Shown piece by piece: positions 23,001 to 33,455 of a stretch of DNA of 64,000 bases. The notes under the pieces were generated by a model that saw nothing but the letters and a program-made list of their open reading frames with translations, was not told the DNA's origin and ran no database searches. The stretch covers positions 10,415,070 through 10,479,069 of the forward strand of contig NC_064038.1 of the NCBI RefSeq assembly GCF_932526225.1. The letters run 5' to 3'. Numbering within the stretch: position 1 is the stretch's first letter; each line of letters begins with the position of its first letter. Origin of the DNA: Nematostella vectensis (taxonomy: Eukaryota > Cnidaria > Anthozoa > Actiniaria > Edwardsiidae). The translations under genes and the position numbers were made by a program.

Positions 23001-26000
23001 AATTACTAGGCGAGTGCGACTCAAGTGCAACACGAGTGAAAGGTAATTACAAGGCGAGTGCGACTCACGCGCAACACGAGTGAAAGGTAATTACTAGGCG
23101 AGTGCAACTCACGCGCAACACGAGTGAAAGGTAATTACTAGGCGAGTGCAACTCACGCGCAACACGAGCGAAAGGTAATTACTAGGCGAGTGCGACTCAA
23201 GTGCAACACGAGTGAAAGGTAATTACTAGGCGAGTGCAACTCACGCGCAACACGAGCGAAAGGTAATTACTAGGCGAGTGCGACTCACGCGCAACACGAA
23301 TGAAAGGTAATTACTAGGCGAGTGCGACTCACGCGCAACACGAGCGAAAGGTAATTACTAGGCGAATGCGACTCACACGCAACACGAGTGAAAGGTAATT
23401 ACTAGGCGAGTGCGACTCAAGTGCAACACGAGTGAAAGGTAATTACTAGGCGAGTGCGACTCAAGTGCAACACGAGTGAAAGGTAATTACTAGGTGAGTG
23501 CAACTCACGCGCAACACAAGTGAAAGGTAATTACTAGGCGAGTGCAACTCACGCGCAACACGAGTGAAAGGTAATTACTAGGCGAGAGCGACTCAAGTGC
23601 AACACGAGTGAAAGGTAATTACAAGGCGAGTGCGACTCAAGCGCAACACGAGCGAAAGGTAATTACTAAGCGAGTGCGACTCACGCGCAACACGAGCGAA
23701 AGGTAATTACTAAGCGAGTGCGACTCACGCGCAACACGAGTGAAAGGTAATTACTAGGCGAGTGCGACTCACGCGCAACACGAGTGAAAGGTGATTACTA
23801 GGCGAGTGCGACTCACGCGCAACACGAGTAAAAGGTGATAACTAGGCGAGTGCGACTCACGCGCAACACGAGTGAAAGGTGATTACTTGGCGATTGCGAC
23901 TCACGCGCAACACGAGTGAAAGGTGATTACTAGGCGAGTGCGACTCACGCGCAACACGAGTGAAAGGTAATTGCTAGGCGAGTGCAACTCACGCGCAACA
24001 CGCGCGAAATTTAATTACTAGATGAGTGCGACTCACTCGCAACACGAGCGAAAGGTAATTACTAGGCGAGTGCGACTCACGCGCAACACGAGTGAAAGGT
24101 AATTACTAGGCGAGTGCGATTCAAGCGCAAAACGAGTGAAAGGTAATTACTAGATTAGTGCGACTCAAGCGCAACACAAGCAAAATGTAATTACTAGGTG
24201 AGTGCGACTCACGCGCAACACGAGTGAAAGGTAATTACTAGATTAGTGCGACTCAAGCGCAACACGAGTGAAAGGTAATTACTAGGCGAGTGCGACTCAC
24301 GCGCAACACGAGTGAAAGGTAATTACTAGGCGAATGCGACTCACACGCAACACGAGTGAAAGGTAATTACTAGGCGAGTGCGACTCAAGTGCAACACGAG
24401 TGAAAGGTAATTACAAGGCGAGTGCGACTCACGCGCAACACGAGTGAAAGGTAATTACTAGGCGAGTGCAACTCACGCGCAACACGAGTGAAAGGTAATT
24501 ACTAGGCGAGTGCAACTCACGCGCAACACGAGCGAAAGGTAATTACTAGGCGAGTGCGACTCAAGTGCAACACGAGTGAAAGGTAATTACTAGGCGAGTG
24601 CGACTCACGCGCAACACGAGTGAAAGGTAATTATTAAATGAGTGCGACTCACGCGCAACACGAGTGAAAGGTAATTACTAGGCGAGTGCGACTCACGCGC
24701 AACACGAGTGAAAGGTAATTACTAGGCGAGTGCAACTCACGCGCAACACGAGCGAAAGCTAATTACTAGGCGAGTGCGACTCACGCGCAACACGAGTGTA
24801 AGGTAATTACTAGATTAGTGCGACTCAAGCGCAACACGAGTGAAAGGTAATTACTAGATGAGTGCGACTCACGCGCAACACGAGTGAAAGGTAATTACTA
24901 GGCGAGTGCGACTCACGCGCAACACGAGCGAAAGGTAATTACTATGCGAGTGCGACTCACGCGCAACACGAGTGAAAGGTAATTACTAGGCGAGTGCGAC
25001 TCACGCGCAACACGAGTGAAAGGTAATTACTAGGCGAGTGCAACTCACGCGCAACACGAGCGAAAGCTAATTACTAGGCGAGTGCGACTCACGCGCAACA
25101 CGAGTGTAAGGTAATTACTAGGCGAATGCGACTCACACGCAACACGAGTGAAAGGTAATTACTAGGCGAGTGCGACTCAAGTGCAACACGAGTGAAAGGT
25201 AATTACAAGGCGAGTGCGACTCACGCGCAACACGAGTGAAAGGTAATTACTAGGCGAGTGCAACTCACGCGCAACACGAGCGAAAGGTAATTACTAGGCG
25301 AGTGCGACTCAAGTGCAACACGAGTGAAAGGTAATTACTAGGCGAGTGCAACTCACGCGCAACACGAGCGAAAGGTAATTACTAGGCGAGTGCGACTCAC
25401 GCGCAACACGAATGAAAGGTAATTACTAGGCGAGTGCGACTCACGCGCAACACGAGTGTAAGGTAATTACTAGGCGAATGCGACTCACACGCAACACGAG
25501 TGAAAGGTAATTACTAGGCGAGTGCGACTCAAGTGCAACACGAGTGAAAGGTAATTACAAGGCGAGTGCGACTCACGCGCAACACGAGTGAAAGGTAATT
25601 ACAAGGCGAGTGCAACTCACGCGCAACACGAGTGAAAGGTAATTACTAGGCGAGTGCGACTCAAGTGCAACACGAGTGAAAGGTAATTACTAGGTGAGTG
25701 CAACTCACGCGCAACACAAGTGAAAGGTAATTACTAGGCGAGTGCAACTCACGCGCAACACGAGTGAAAGGTAATTACTAGGCGAGAGCGACTCAAGTGC
25801 AACACGAGTGAAAGGTAATTACAAGGCGAGTGCGACTCAAGCGCAACACGAGCGAAAGGTAATTACTAAGCGAATGCGACTCACGCGCAACACGAGTGAA
25901 AGGTAATTACTAGGCGAGTGCGACTCACGCGCAACACAAGTGAAAGATAATTACTAAGCGAATGCAACTTACTCGCAACACGAGTGAAAGCTAATTACTA

Positions 26001-26262
26001 GGCGAGTGCGACTCACGCGCAACACGAGTGAAAGGTAATTACAAGGCCAGTGCGAGTCACGCGCAACACGAGTGAAAGGTGATTACAAGGCCAGTGCGAG
26101 TCACGCGCAACACGAGTGAAAGGTAATTACAAGGCCAGTGCGACTCACGCGCAACACAAGTGTAAGGTAATTACTAGACGAGTGCGACTCACGCGCAACA
26201 CGAGTGAAAGGTAATTACTAGATGAGTGCGACTCACGCGCAAAACGAGTGAAAGGTAATTAG
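20034..26262. repeat. 44-bp satellite array 2 (about 141 copies)
   Basis: Same monomer and orientation as array 1, starting mid-monomer at GCGCAACACGAG directly after the Penelope remnant. Higher-order structure is clear. The rare variant GTAAAAGGTGATAAC recurs at 20748, 22464 and 23828, spacings of 1716 (39 x 44) and 1364 (31 x 44), with neighbouring variants in the same order. Common variant positions are CG versus CA or TG. No coding potential. Confidence 0.97.
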
Positions 26263-26805
26263 TATAGATAGTATAGAAAATAAGAATGGTTTCGAGTTCA
26301 ATTCGGGTTTAATTTGCACGAGTGAGTTTTTCCAAAAATGTCGTCTTCGGCGAGTGCAATTTGAGCTTTTTGAAAAGCTCACGATTGCAAATTCATCCCT
26401 AATTGAATAACTAATAATATACATGTACAAATTAGGGAAGTCAAGGTTTTTTTTAAACACGATAAAACAGCGCGTGCTCATGTCGAAACTGGCTCTTGAG
26501 AAAATTGAAAACTTTCGCATCGAAATCCTAACAATTTTCATGTAATTTCTCGCTTTTTCTGTCTATTTTTTTAATTGTATTTATCAAAAAAGGTTTTAAA
26601 AATTGTGTAGAGTATTAAACAGTATCTTTCGTGTACGAAAATACTCATTTTTTGAGGATTTTCACTTTGAATGTAATTGCACTGGTATTACAACTTTCTG
26701 CACTGGTGTTGTACGAAAATTGCACTGCTCTCAGCCAATCAGAATCGAGAAATTTGTGCATGTATATTATTATAAGTGTAACTTGAATGTAACGCAACGC
26801 CAATA
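26263..26805. repeat. Probable dispersed repeat next to array 2
   Basis: AT-rich segment with short symmetrical motifs such as TTTGAGCTTTTTGAAAAGCTC and a segment AGCCAATCAGAATCGAGAA. It looks like a non-coding dispersed element but no second copy is present in this window, so the call is weak. The open frames here have no recognisable motif. Confidence 0.3.
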
Positions 26806-27369
26806 ACGAGGGGATATCCTAGCTTCCTTTGCCAACATTAAAAAATTTTTTAAAAAAACTAAATTCACATCTAGATGACTCTGATCAACACGAGTTTTTC
26901 CAGCCTGCATATAAGACTGGTCATAGCACTGAGACAGCGCTTACTCGCGTAAAAAGTGACTTCTTCGCGCCATAGATGATGGTGTGCTTCTCAATCTTTC
27001 GCCCGCTTTCTGACTTCACTTCACTTTATACCACCTTGAATGAACAATATAGATGCATAGCGCAGCCTTGGTAAGTTACATATAGAGCCTATTAAAGGCC
27101 TCGAAGGCGGGCACATTCGCGTGTGTGGTAACTATTGCTTGGGCCAGATTGTTCCAGTCTATTACAATTCTGATTACGAAACTTGATTTATATACATTAG
27201 TACGAGCAAACGGTTGAGAAATATGCCCTGAGTGCTTGTGTCTTGACTTTCGCGCGGGTGTTGTGAGGTGTCCAATGGTAGGACGGCGAGGCCCTGCCGG
27301 CCTTTGTTGAACAGCTTCAATCTTGATTCAGATCTTCTACCTTTAAGTGACTTCCAATTTTTTGCAAAA

Positions 27370-27990
27370 CCCTGGGCTCAAAAATTTTGCACCCCCCCCC
27401 TCAAATCCAAGCCAAAAAATCGTGCCTCCCCCTAGACCGGACGCCCAAAAATTTGCACCACCCATCCCACCACCATCACCTCCACATTTTTATATTCAAT
27501 AATTATATCTCTAGCATAGCAATTTTGTACTATTTAATTTAAGTATGAATCTTCACTTTCGCTAGTGGCACAGAGATAAACAACAAATACCGGTCTCGCT
27601 AGAAACTACGTCGTCGACGACGTTAACAGAGGCATTTGAGTCTAGATTTCGCAACATTTTATTCCTTTGTTCAACTGATTTGAATGGGCAGCTTTGTCTG
27701 GCAACCATGAGAGAAATTCTCAAAATTTATTTATACAAAGACAAGATTGGTAGCTGAACAATATGGAACTAGGATATACAATAGTAGGAAGCAGTTGTGA
27801 ACTGAATAAAATTTTCATTTAAACAATTACTCTCTTGCTCAGTATTATATCAAAACCAGACTTAAATTCAACGCCCCAAAATATGTGACCCCCCTTTAAT
27901 GACAGCCCCAAAAATGTGACCGCGCCTAAAAAATCGTGCCCCCCTACATATTTGCCGCCCCTCCCCTACCCCACCCCCTACCCCCCACCC
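27370..27990. repeat. Degenerate CCCC-rich low-complexity repeat
   Basis: Repeated phrases of the type CCCAAAAATTTTGCACCCCC and CCCCAAAAATGTGACC occur at both edges of this segment. No gene is seen. Confidence 0.5.
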
Positions 27991-28009
27991 AGTAATAAAT
28001 GCCCGCTCC

Positions 28010-28232
28010 CTAAGTAGCCCAGCACCCTGTAGTCCGTTAGCGACCTGATGTCCGCTATACCAATTTAGGTCGTGAGTTAATATCATCCCCAGATATTTAG
28101 CCTCTCTTACTTTCCAATGGGGTGTCATCAAGATAGTACAAGAACGGTGTATTGTGGCGCGTTTTCGAGATTCACGAATTATCTTGCATTTGCTGAGATC
28201 AAATTTCATCGACCACTGTTTAGCCCATGACC
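28010..28232 (-). pseudogene. LINE reverse transcriptase fragment
   Basis: The minus strand reads WAKQWSMKFDLSKCKIIRES followed by AKYLGMILTHDLNW, the late palm and thumb region typical of non-LTR retrotransposon reverse transcriptases (jockey, CR1 or L2-like). The frame is lost after about 70 codons. It is a short dead fragment. Confidence 0.7.
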
Positions 28233-28267
28233 CAAGACTAAAAGGCTCTAAAATGCATATCTATGTC

Positions 28268-28500
28268 CTCTTTGAGCTATACTGCCCAGCTACAAGAACT
28301 CAATACAAGATTTTACTTTTAACTTTTAAATCCTTAAATAATTTTGCGCCAGACTACCTTAAAGAAATCTAATTGCCTTATATTCCTAGACGCTCACTTC
28401 CCTCTCCTAGTAAATCCCTTCTGACTGTTCCAAGGTGCTTCCTTAAAAGTTATGGTAAAAGATAATTCTCTTTCGTTGCCCCCACCCTCCAGTTGCTCCT
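28268..28500 (+). pseudogene. LINE C-terminal fragment, opposite strand
   Basis: The plus strand encodes RTQYKILLLTFKSLNNFAP, then after a stop RRSLPSPSKSLLTVPR and KSYGKR. This matches the conserved C-terminal tail of CR1/L2-type LINE polymerases. It is interrupted by stops, and lies head to head with the fragment at 28010-28232, so it probably comes from a different insertion. Confidence 0.7.
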
Positions 28501-28699
28501 ATTTGTACTATTCGCCCTTTCATGTATGAATAGTATAATCATAGTCTTGTTCCCTGGCTTCTATTGTCTGAGCAGCTTTTCGGTTAATAACGTCAACTCG
28601 AAATGAGCTTGTATGGAGCTGGGTTGAGATGTCTGTGGCTTATGAGCTTATAAGGGAAACTGTTCTCCCAGCGTTCCAGTGGTCAGATAACTCACACCC

Positions 28700-29070
28700 T
28701 CCCCTACCCCCCTTAAAATTTAGGTCGATTTTTGAAATCAGTCAGGTACCAGGCTCGCACCGTGCAAAGGTTGCCTTTTGCACCCCCTCCCCCCCACAAC
28801 GGCGGTTCCGGTTCGCAATAGACGTGCTATGTGTCGACAAAGACACTATAGCAAACTTTTTTGTAGCCAAATCCGATAATAACGTCCCGTGGAGATACTA
28901 CAATGGCATAAAAAAATTCCTCTCTGTTCTTACGGGAGTGGTCAGATTTGTATCAGTTAACTCACACCCTCCCCTACCCCCCACTCCTTAAAATTAAGGT
29001 CGATTCTTCGGATTTCGCATCCTTCCCCCCCCCCCCCCCCCCAAAGAAAATCCTGGGTGCCGGCCTGAGT
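28700..29070 (+). repeat. G/C-tract dispersed repeat, copy 1
   Basis: Shares with the reverse complement of about 63600-63940 the phrases AAAATTAAGGTCGATTCTTCGG, TTTCGCA plus a poly-C run, and AACGTCCCGTGGAGATACTA. The interior has a repeated ACTCACACCCTCCCCTACCC segment. Non-coding. Confidence 0.6.
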
Positions 29071-29139
29071 ACAGCACGAACACACATATACACATATCTC
29101 ACTCCCCCAGGGAGGGGGACTCTCCAGAAAAGTAGACGG

Positions 29140-29560
29140 TTGGTGCTCTACCTATCTTTTAGGGTATAAAATTCTCACCAACTGCTATCTCTTAGGGTGT
29201 GATTTAGGATTTTTCCGATTCTGATATCTTTTAGGGGTTTTACGCCTGGGGAGGAGGATTTTTCAGATTCTCTTATCTTTAAAGGTGTCTCACGCTAAAG
29301 TTGGCCCAATCGCTTGAAACGTATTTTACAATAAACCACAAGTCGACTAATCGGTTAATTAATACTTCGACTTTTTTGTCGGTAACATAACAATACAGGA
29401 TTCATCAGCCAATTAAAACGAGCATTGTTTTTTTAATGCTATCTCTTGGGGTTAAAAATTCCTTCGACCACAACCCAATGTGCTATCTCTTAGGGGTAGG
29501 AATTGTTGTTGACCACGCCCTTAGTGCTATCACCTAGGGTTAAAACTGATTTTGCTGTCG
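29140..29560. repeat. Degenerate repeat based on TATCTCTTAGGG
   Basis: The motif CTATCTCTTAGGG or TATCTTTTAGGG recurs six to eight times at roughly 45-60 bp spacing, in the same direction. No gene. Confidence 0.6.
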
Positions 29561-29731
29561 AGCACCCCCGTCTGTTTTTCTCGAAGTCGCCCCCCCCCCC
29601 CCCCCGGGATCTCACTACTACTGAGATTATTTACTTTATCTGAGCCTTGTTTTGGTGGATTCTAAAGCGTAAATTTAAGGTGATGTTTGGCGCGTCGGTC
29701 CAGAACAAACACAAAGTCTAAGGCCTAGTTT

Positions 29732-29869
29732 AGGCTAAGTTCAAACGTCGTGTTATCCATGAGCCGTATTCAATGCAAATGCATGCAAATGAATCGAGTC
29801 GATTGTTACATCTTCTTTTGCATGCATTTGCATTTAATACGGCTCATGGATAATACGACGTTTGAACTT
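29732..29869. mobile_element. Foldback MITE, copy 2
   Basis: Near-perfect hairpin. CAAACGTCGTGTTATCCATG pairs with CATGGATAATACGACGTTTG, with a short asymmetrical centre. It is the same family as 3401-3550, with the centre in the opposite orientation. Confidence 0.8.
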
Positions 29870-30078
29870 GCTGCATTAACGTCGCGCCGTATAAAATTCG
29901 AATTTTAGTCGACGTAAATATAGTGGTAGTTTTAGACGCCGTATTTAATTAGGCGTAGGTAAATAATTTAGTTTTAGCGGGCTAATATTTGTAGCTACCG
30001 CCACAGCTCAGGCCCGTACACGGGAGGTAGGGGGGTGCAGGGGGTGTGTTCGCACCCCTTGTTAGCAATATACGTGCC

Positions 30079-30480
30079 TATCAAGCCATGGAAGGAGCTA
30101 GCGGAAGAAGTCGGTTTTGGTGTTTCTTATAGTGTGTAGAGGAGATTCAGCGAGCTGAAAGTGCCGCGACATTACTTTGTTGCTTGCGGTGACTAGATAA
30201 TTCCAGCCAGAAAATAGTAGTTTGCTTGGGGAGCTTTTACTATGTCATATCAAGCCATGGAAGGGGCTTGCGGAGAGAATCAATTTCAGAGTTTCTAGTG
30301 TGTAAAGGAGATTCAACTAAGCTGAGAGTGCCGCGACATTACTTTGTTGCTTGCGGTGACTATTGCCAGCAAGAAAAAAGTAGTTTGCTAGAAGGGCTTT
30401 TAATATGTCCTATCAAGCCATGGAAGGGGCTAGCGGAAGAAGTCGGTTTCAGAGTGTCTATTATGTGAAGGAGATGCGAA
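30079..30480 (+). repeat. Tandem duplication, ~165-bp unit, 2.4 copies
   Basis: TATCAAGCCATGGAAGG starts units at 30079, 30248 and 30411, each followed by AGTGCCGCGACATTACTTTG. Preceded at 30010-30060 by a GGCCCGTACACGGG / GGGGTGCAGGGGG repeat edge like that at 63895-63935. Confidence 0.8.
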
Positions 30481-31360
30481 TAAGGCCATCCTTTTGTTTG
30501 AACAAGTGAAACCAGTGGGCTTCTGGATTTGACAAATAATTACAGTGAAAAAAAAAAACATGATAAGGTGTTAGAAAACAGTTTTATTATTAATATAATC
30601 ATGTTAGTTTAAAGATTTAAAGGTAAAAACTAAAAAGTAAAAAAAAAATGGTTTGTCGTGGGCGACAATCCAGCGCAACAATCTCGACACCGCGCAAGGG
30701 GATCTTTGTGAAGACTAATGAAGGGCTAATGAGGCGAAAATTCAGGTTTTCTATCTGAGGCACACTTTATTTGTTAGGATGTAAAAAGATATCTAGGGAC
30801 GTTAAGGACGGGGTTTTGCCTGCCCTGCTAGCGAAGCTTATTTCCTGTATGTTTATAGCTGTTAATTAGCCATGTAGGGTATTTGTTCTTTTGGCCTTTC
30901 GACACGGCAAAGTGATCAGATAGGAATAAACACGAAAAAAGCTCTGCTTGTAGGGTAGTTTTTACCAAATTATCGTGAAACATTACTATATACTACAGCA
31001 GAAAAACCTCTCCTGTTTGTTTATATGGTTTCAAAGCTTCATAAAAGCCTAATTTTGAACTTATCACTGGAACGGTTATCGGAACATTTTAGGAAATATG
31101 TTCGATTGTTACTCGGCTATGAATTGTTCTTGAAAAAAAGCGTTATAATATGCAAACAGCTCATTGCTAGGCGTGGTAGCCTTTTTTGTTACAAAGAGTT
31201 GCGGGTTATATTTTTCATGATTTGATTATTCTTTATTCGTTTGTAAGGATCAGAAGACAACCATAAAAAATAGATTTAAGCTTTTTGGTCTAAAGCAGAA
31301 AAATAAAAAAAATAAAATCATTTGTTGTTTATAATTTCTAGTCTGAGTTATTGATCAGTA
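30481..31360. other. Gene-free stretch
   Basis: AT-rich with short frames only. I see nothing assignable. Confidence 0.4.
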
Positions 31361-32470
31361 TATCCATACCCAGTCTTCTTAAATAATTACAAAATGCCAA
31401 GATACAACTTCTAACTAAGATTTGTGGTCTTAGGGGTATTAAAAAAATGATGATCCATGTATTTTTTGGTGAATAATGTGCCAAAATAGCAGCTGCGAAT
31501 ATCATATATTGTTTCGATATCTGTTCATAGACGGTGGTCATTCCAAATAAAACATTGGATGGGTTGGGAATATTTGTTTTTCACCTTACAAACCAAAACT
31601 TAGAAGCTCATAAAAGGGGATCTGTCACGATTTTACTCTTCAAATTTAGGGTCAATACCTCACCTACGAGAACTGCGACAATACCCCCTACATCAACCCC
31701 AAATGCTTTTATTCTTTAGGTGATGTTCCCTAGCAACATTCGGTTGTTCAAATTAGACCAAATCCTTGATTACATTTGCTCATGAAGTCTATAAAAGGCA
31801 GGATATTCATACGCAGGATATTCAACTAGCGTAACAGATAATATATGGAGGTGACTGGATATAATTAGCATTCTCCACCACTTAAAAGCTCATCATAGGG
31901 TGTTTGTCGCGATTTTAGTCAATACCTGCCCTATGAGAACTGCGACAATAACCCCTACATAAAATGCTCTAATTCTTTGGCAAAAATAGGAGAAAAAAGT
32001 GATTGATAGATTTGTATAGTTAGTTGCTAAGTGATGTTTCCTAGCAACGGTGTAATTATATAAACTTCATCATTTCTGACCGATTTTTCAGCCTTTTTTG
32101 TTCAATTTCTAATGCGCTTGCTTACAACACTTACATAGGCAAGATCTCCATAACCATTCTCATGAAATAGTTAGAAAATGCCAAGATTCAACTTCTGACT
32201 AAAATATGCGGTGTTCGGATTTAATTTCGGGGGTGATTTTATTCTTCAAATACTTGGCTTCAATACGAGAACTGCTCCAATATCCCCTACATCAACTTTA
32301 AATGTTCTAATTACTTGGCAAAGGTAGGAGAAGGATAGTCATTAATAGATTTGTATAGTTGGCTGTTGTAGTTGGCAATTTTATCAACTTACAGGTAATA
32401 TATGTCTACACGCAACTTCTGACTGAGACTATTGTTGTGATTGAATTGAATTTTAGCGTTCTACAGCAAT
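31361..32470. repeat. Diverged tandem repeat, ~400-bp units
   Basis: AAAATGCCAAGATACAACTTCT at about 31390 recurs as AAAATGCCAAGATTCAACTTCT at about 32175. CGAGAACTGCGACAATACCC at about 31665 recurs in altered form at about 31945 and 32260, and TGATGTTCCCTAGCAAC recurs at about 32030. Units are old and uneven. Non-coding. Confidence 0.6.
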
Positions 32471-32539
32471 TATGAGCTCACAAAAGGTTTTTTTTTCGAT
32501 TTTTTTCAATATTCTACTGACATTCCAGGAGCGTTTGCA

Positions 32540-32985
32540 GTCTCACGTTATTAGTATAGGGAAAGCAGACAAAACAGAAGTCGAAAGAGTCCAACGTTTC
32601 GGGCTTTAATTTCAGTCCTTCATCCGTGCGGCTACTAAAGCCGTTACAAGATAACGCGTATATACATATCATAAGTAGCGCACGCTACAGAAAAAAGGGC
32701 ATTCCAGAGTGTCCGTGGAAAACATTAATAATAGTAGAGTTCTTTTCTTAAGGTTGAGTCCATCAGGGGTCAAAGTTCGTAATTTGTTTATCCATAAACG
32801 TTCAACACTGGTGAGGTCCTAGGACGTGGATAATTTTTTTTATTGCCTTGATAGTGAGGTCCGAAATATGGTGACCGTTGAAGTGCACTGACACTGGGGA
32901 AGGTTTCGGCATATTTTTGCTAGTTCTTTATAGCGCACTTGAAGGTACAGAAACGTGCTTGGAGTGACAGCCTCTCGTTATTGTA
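32540..32985 (-). pseudogene. Penelope-like element remnant 2 (3' end)
   Basis: The minus strand shows a degraded GIY-YIG endonuclease tail with WINKLRTLTPDGLN, then non-coding sequence with GCCCGAAACGTTGGACTC and TTTCGACTTCTGTTTTGTCT, which is typical of Penelope terminal repeats. A possible decayed hammerhead (GGATGA, stem, GAAAC) lies at about 32590-32632, but its first core position is mutated. Confidence 0.6.
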
Positions 32986-33046
32986 ATTGTAATTGTTTTT
33001 TTTTATTGAAAGCAACTAAAGAAAATGTCCGATTGTAAGCATACAT

Positions 33047-33185
33047 AGTCCAAATGTCAGCTCGTGTCCAAATGTCAGCTCGTGTCCAAATGTCAGCTCG
33101 TGTCCAAATGTCAGCAGCAATGTCCAAATGTCAGACAAAAATGTCCGAATGTCAGCATTTGTGGTCCGAATGTCAGAGTTTGTCG
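33047..33185. repeat. 18-bp minisatellite, about 7 copies
   Basis: Units of GTCCAAATGTCAGCTCGT and variants. Non-coding; lies just beyond the 3' end of gene B. Confidence 0.85.
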
Positions 33186-33287
33186 GGACCTTAGGGGATT
33201 ACATCATCTTTGCACTAAATATAGATAAGGGTTTCCAACTGTCCAATAAAAGAGAATCATGACGATCACGAAAATATGTCAAATATG

Positions 33288-33293
33288 TTTATT
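33288..33293 (-). terminator. Poly(A) signal of gene B
   Basis: AATAAA on the minus strand 163 bases past the gene B stop, matching the position of the gene A signal. Confidence 0.5.
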
Positions 33294-33455
33294 GTCAAAT
33301 TTAATATAATTTTATCTGTTTAAAGACTTTCGTATTGTATTACAAATACAATGAATTACAACAAAAACATAAAAACAGGGTTTTTTTTGCGTAAAAACAG
33401 GTTTTTTTTCTTTATCAGTCGGAGGCTTATAGCCCAATTGACGCATCTCGTTCGC

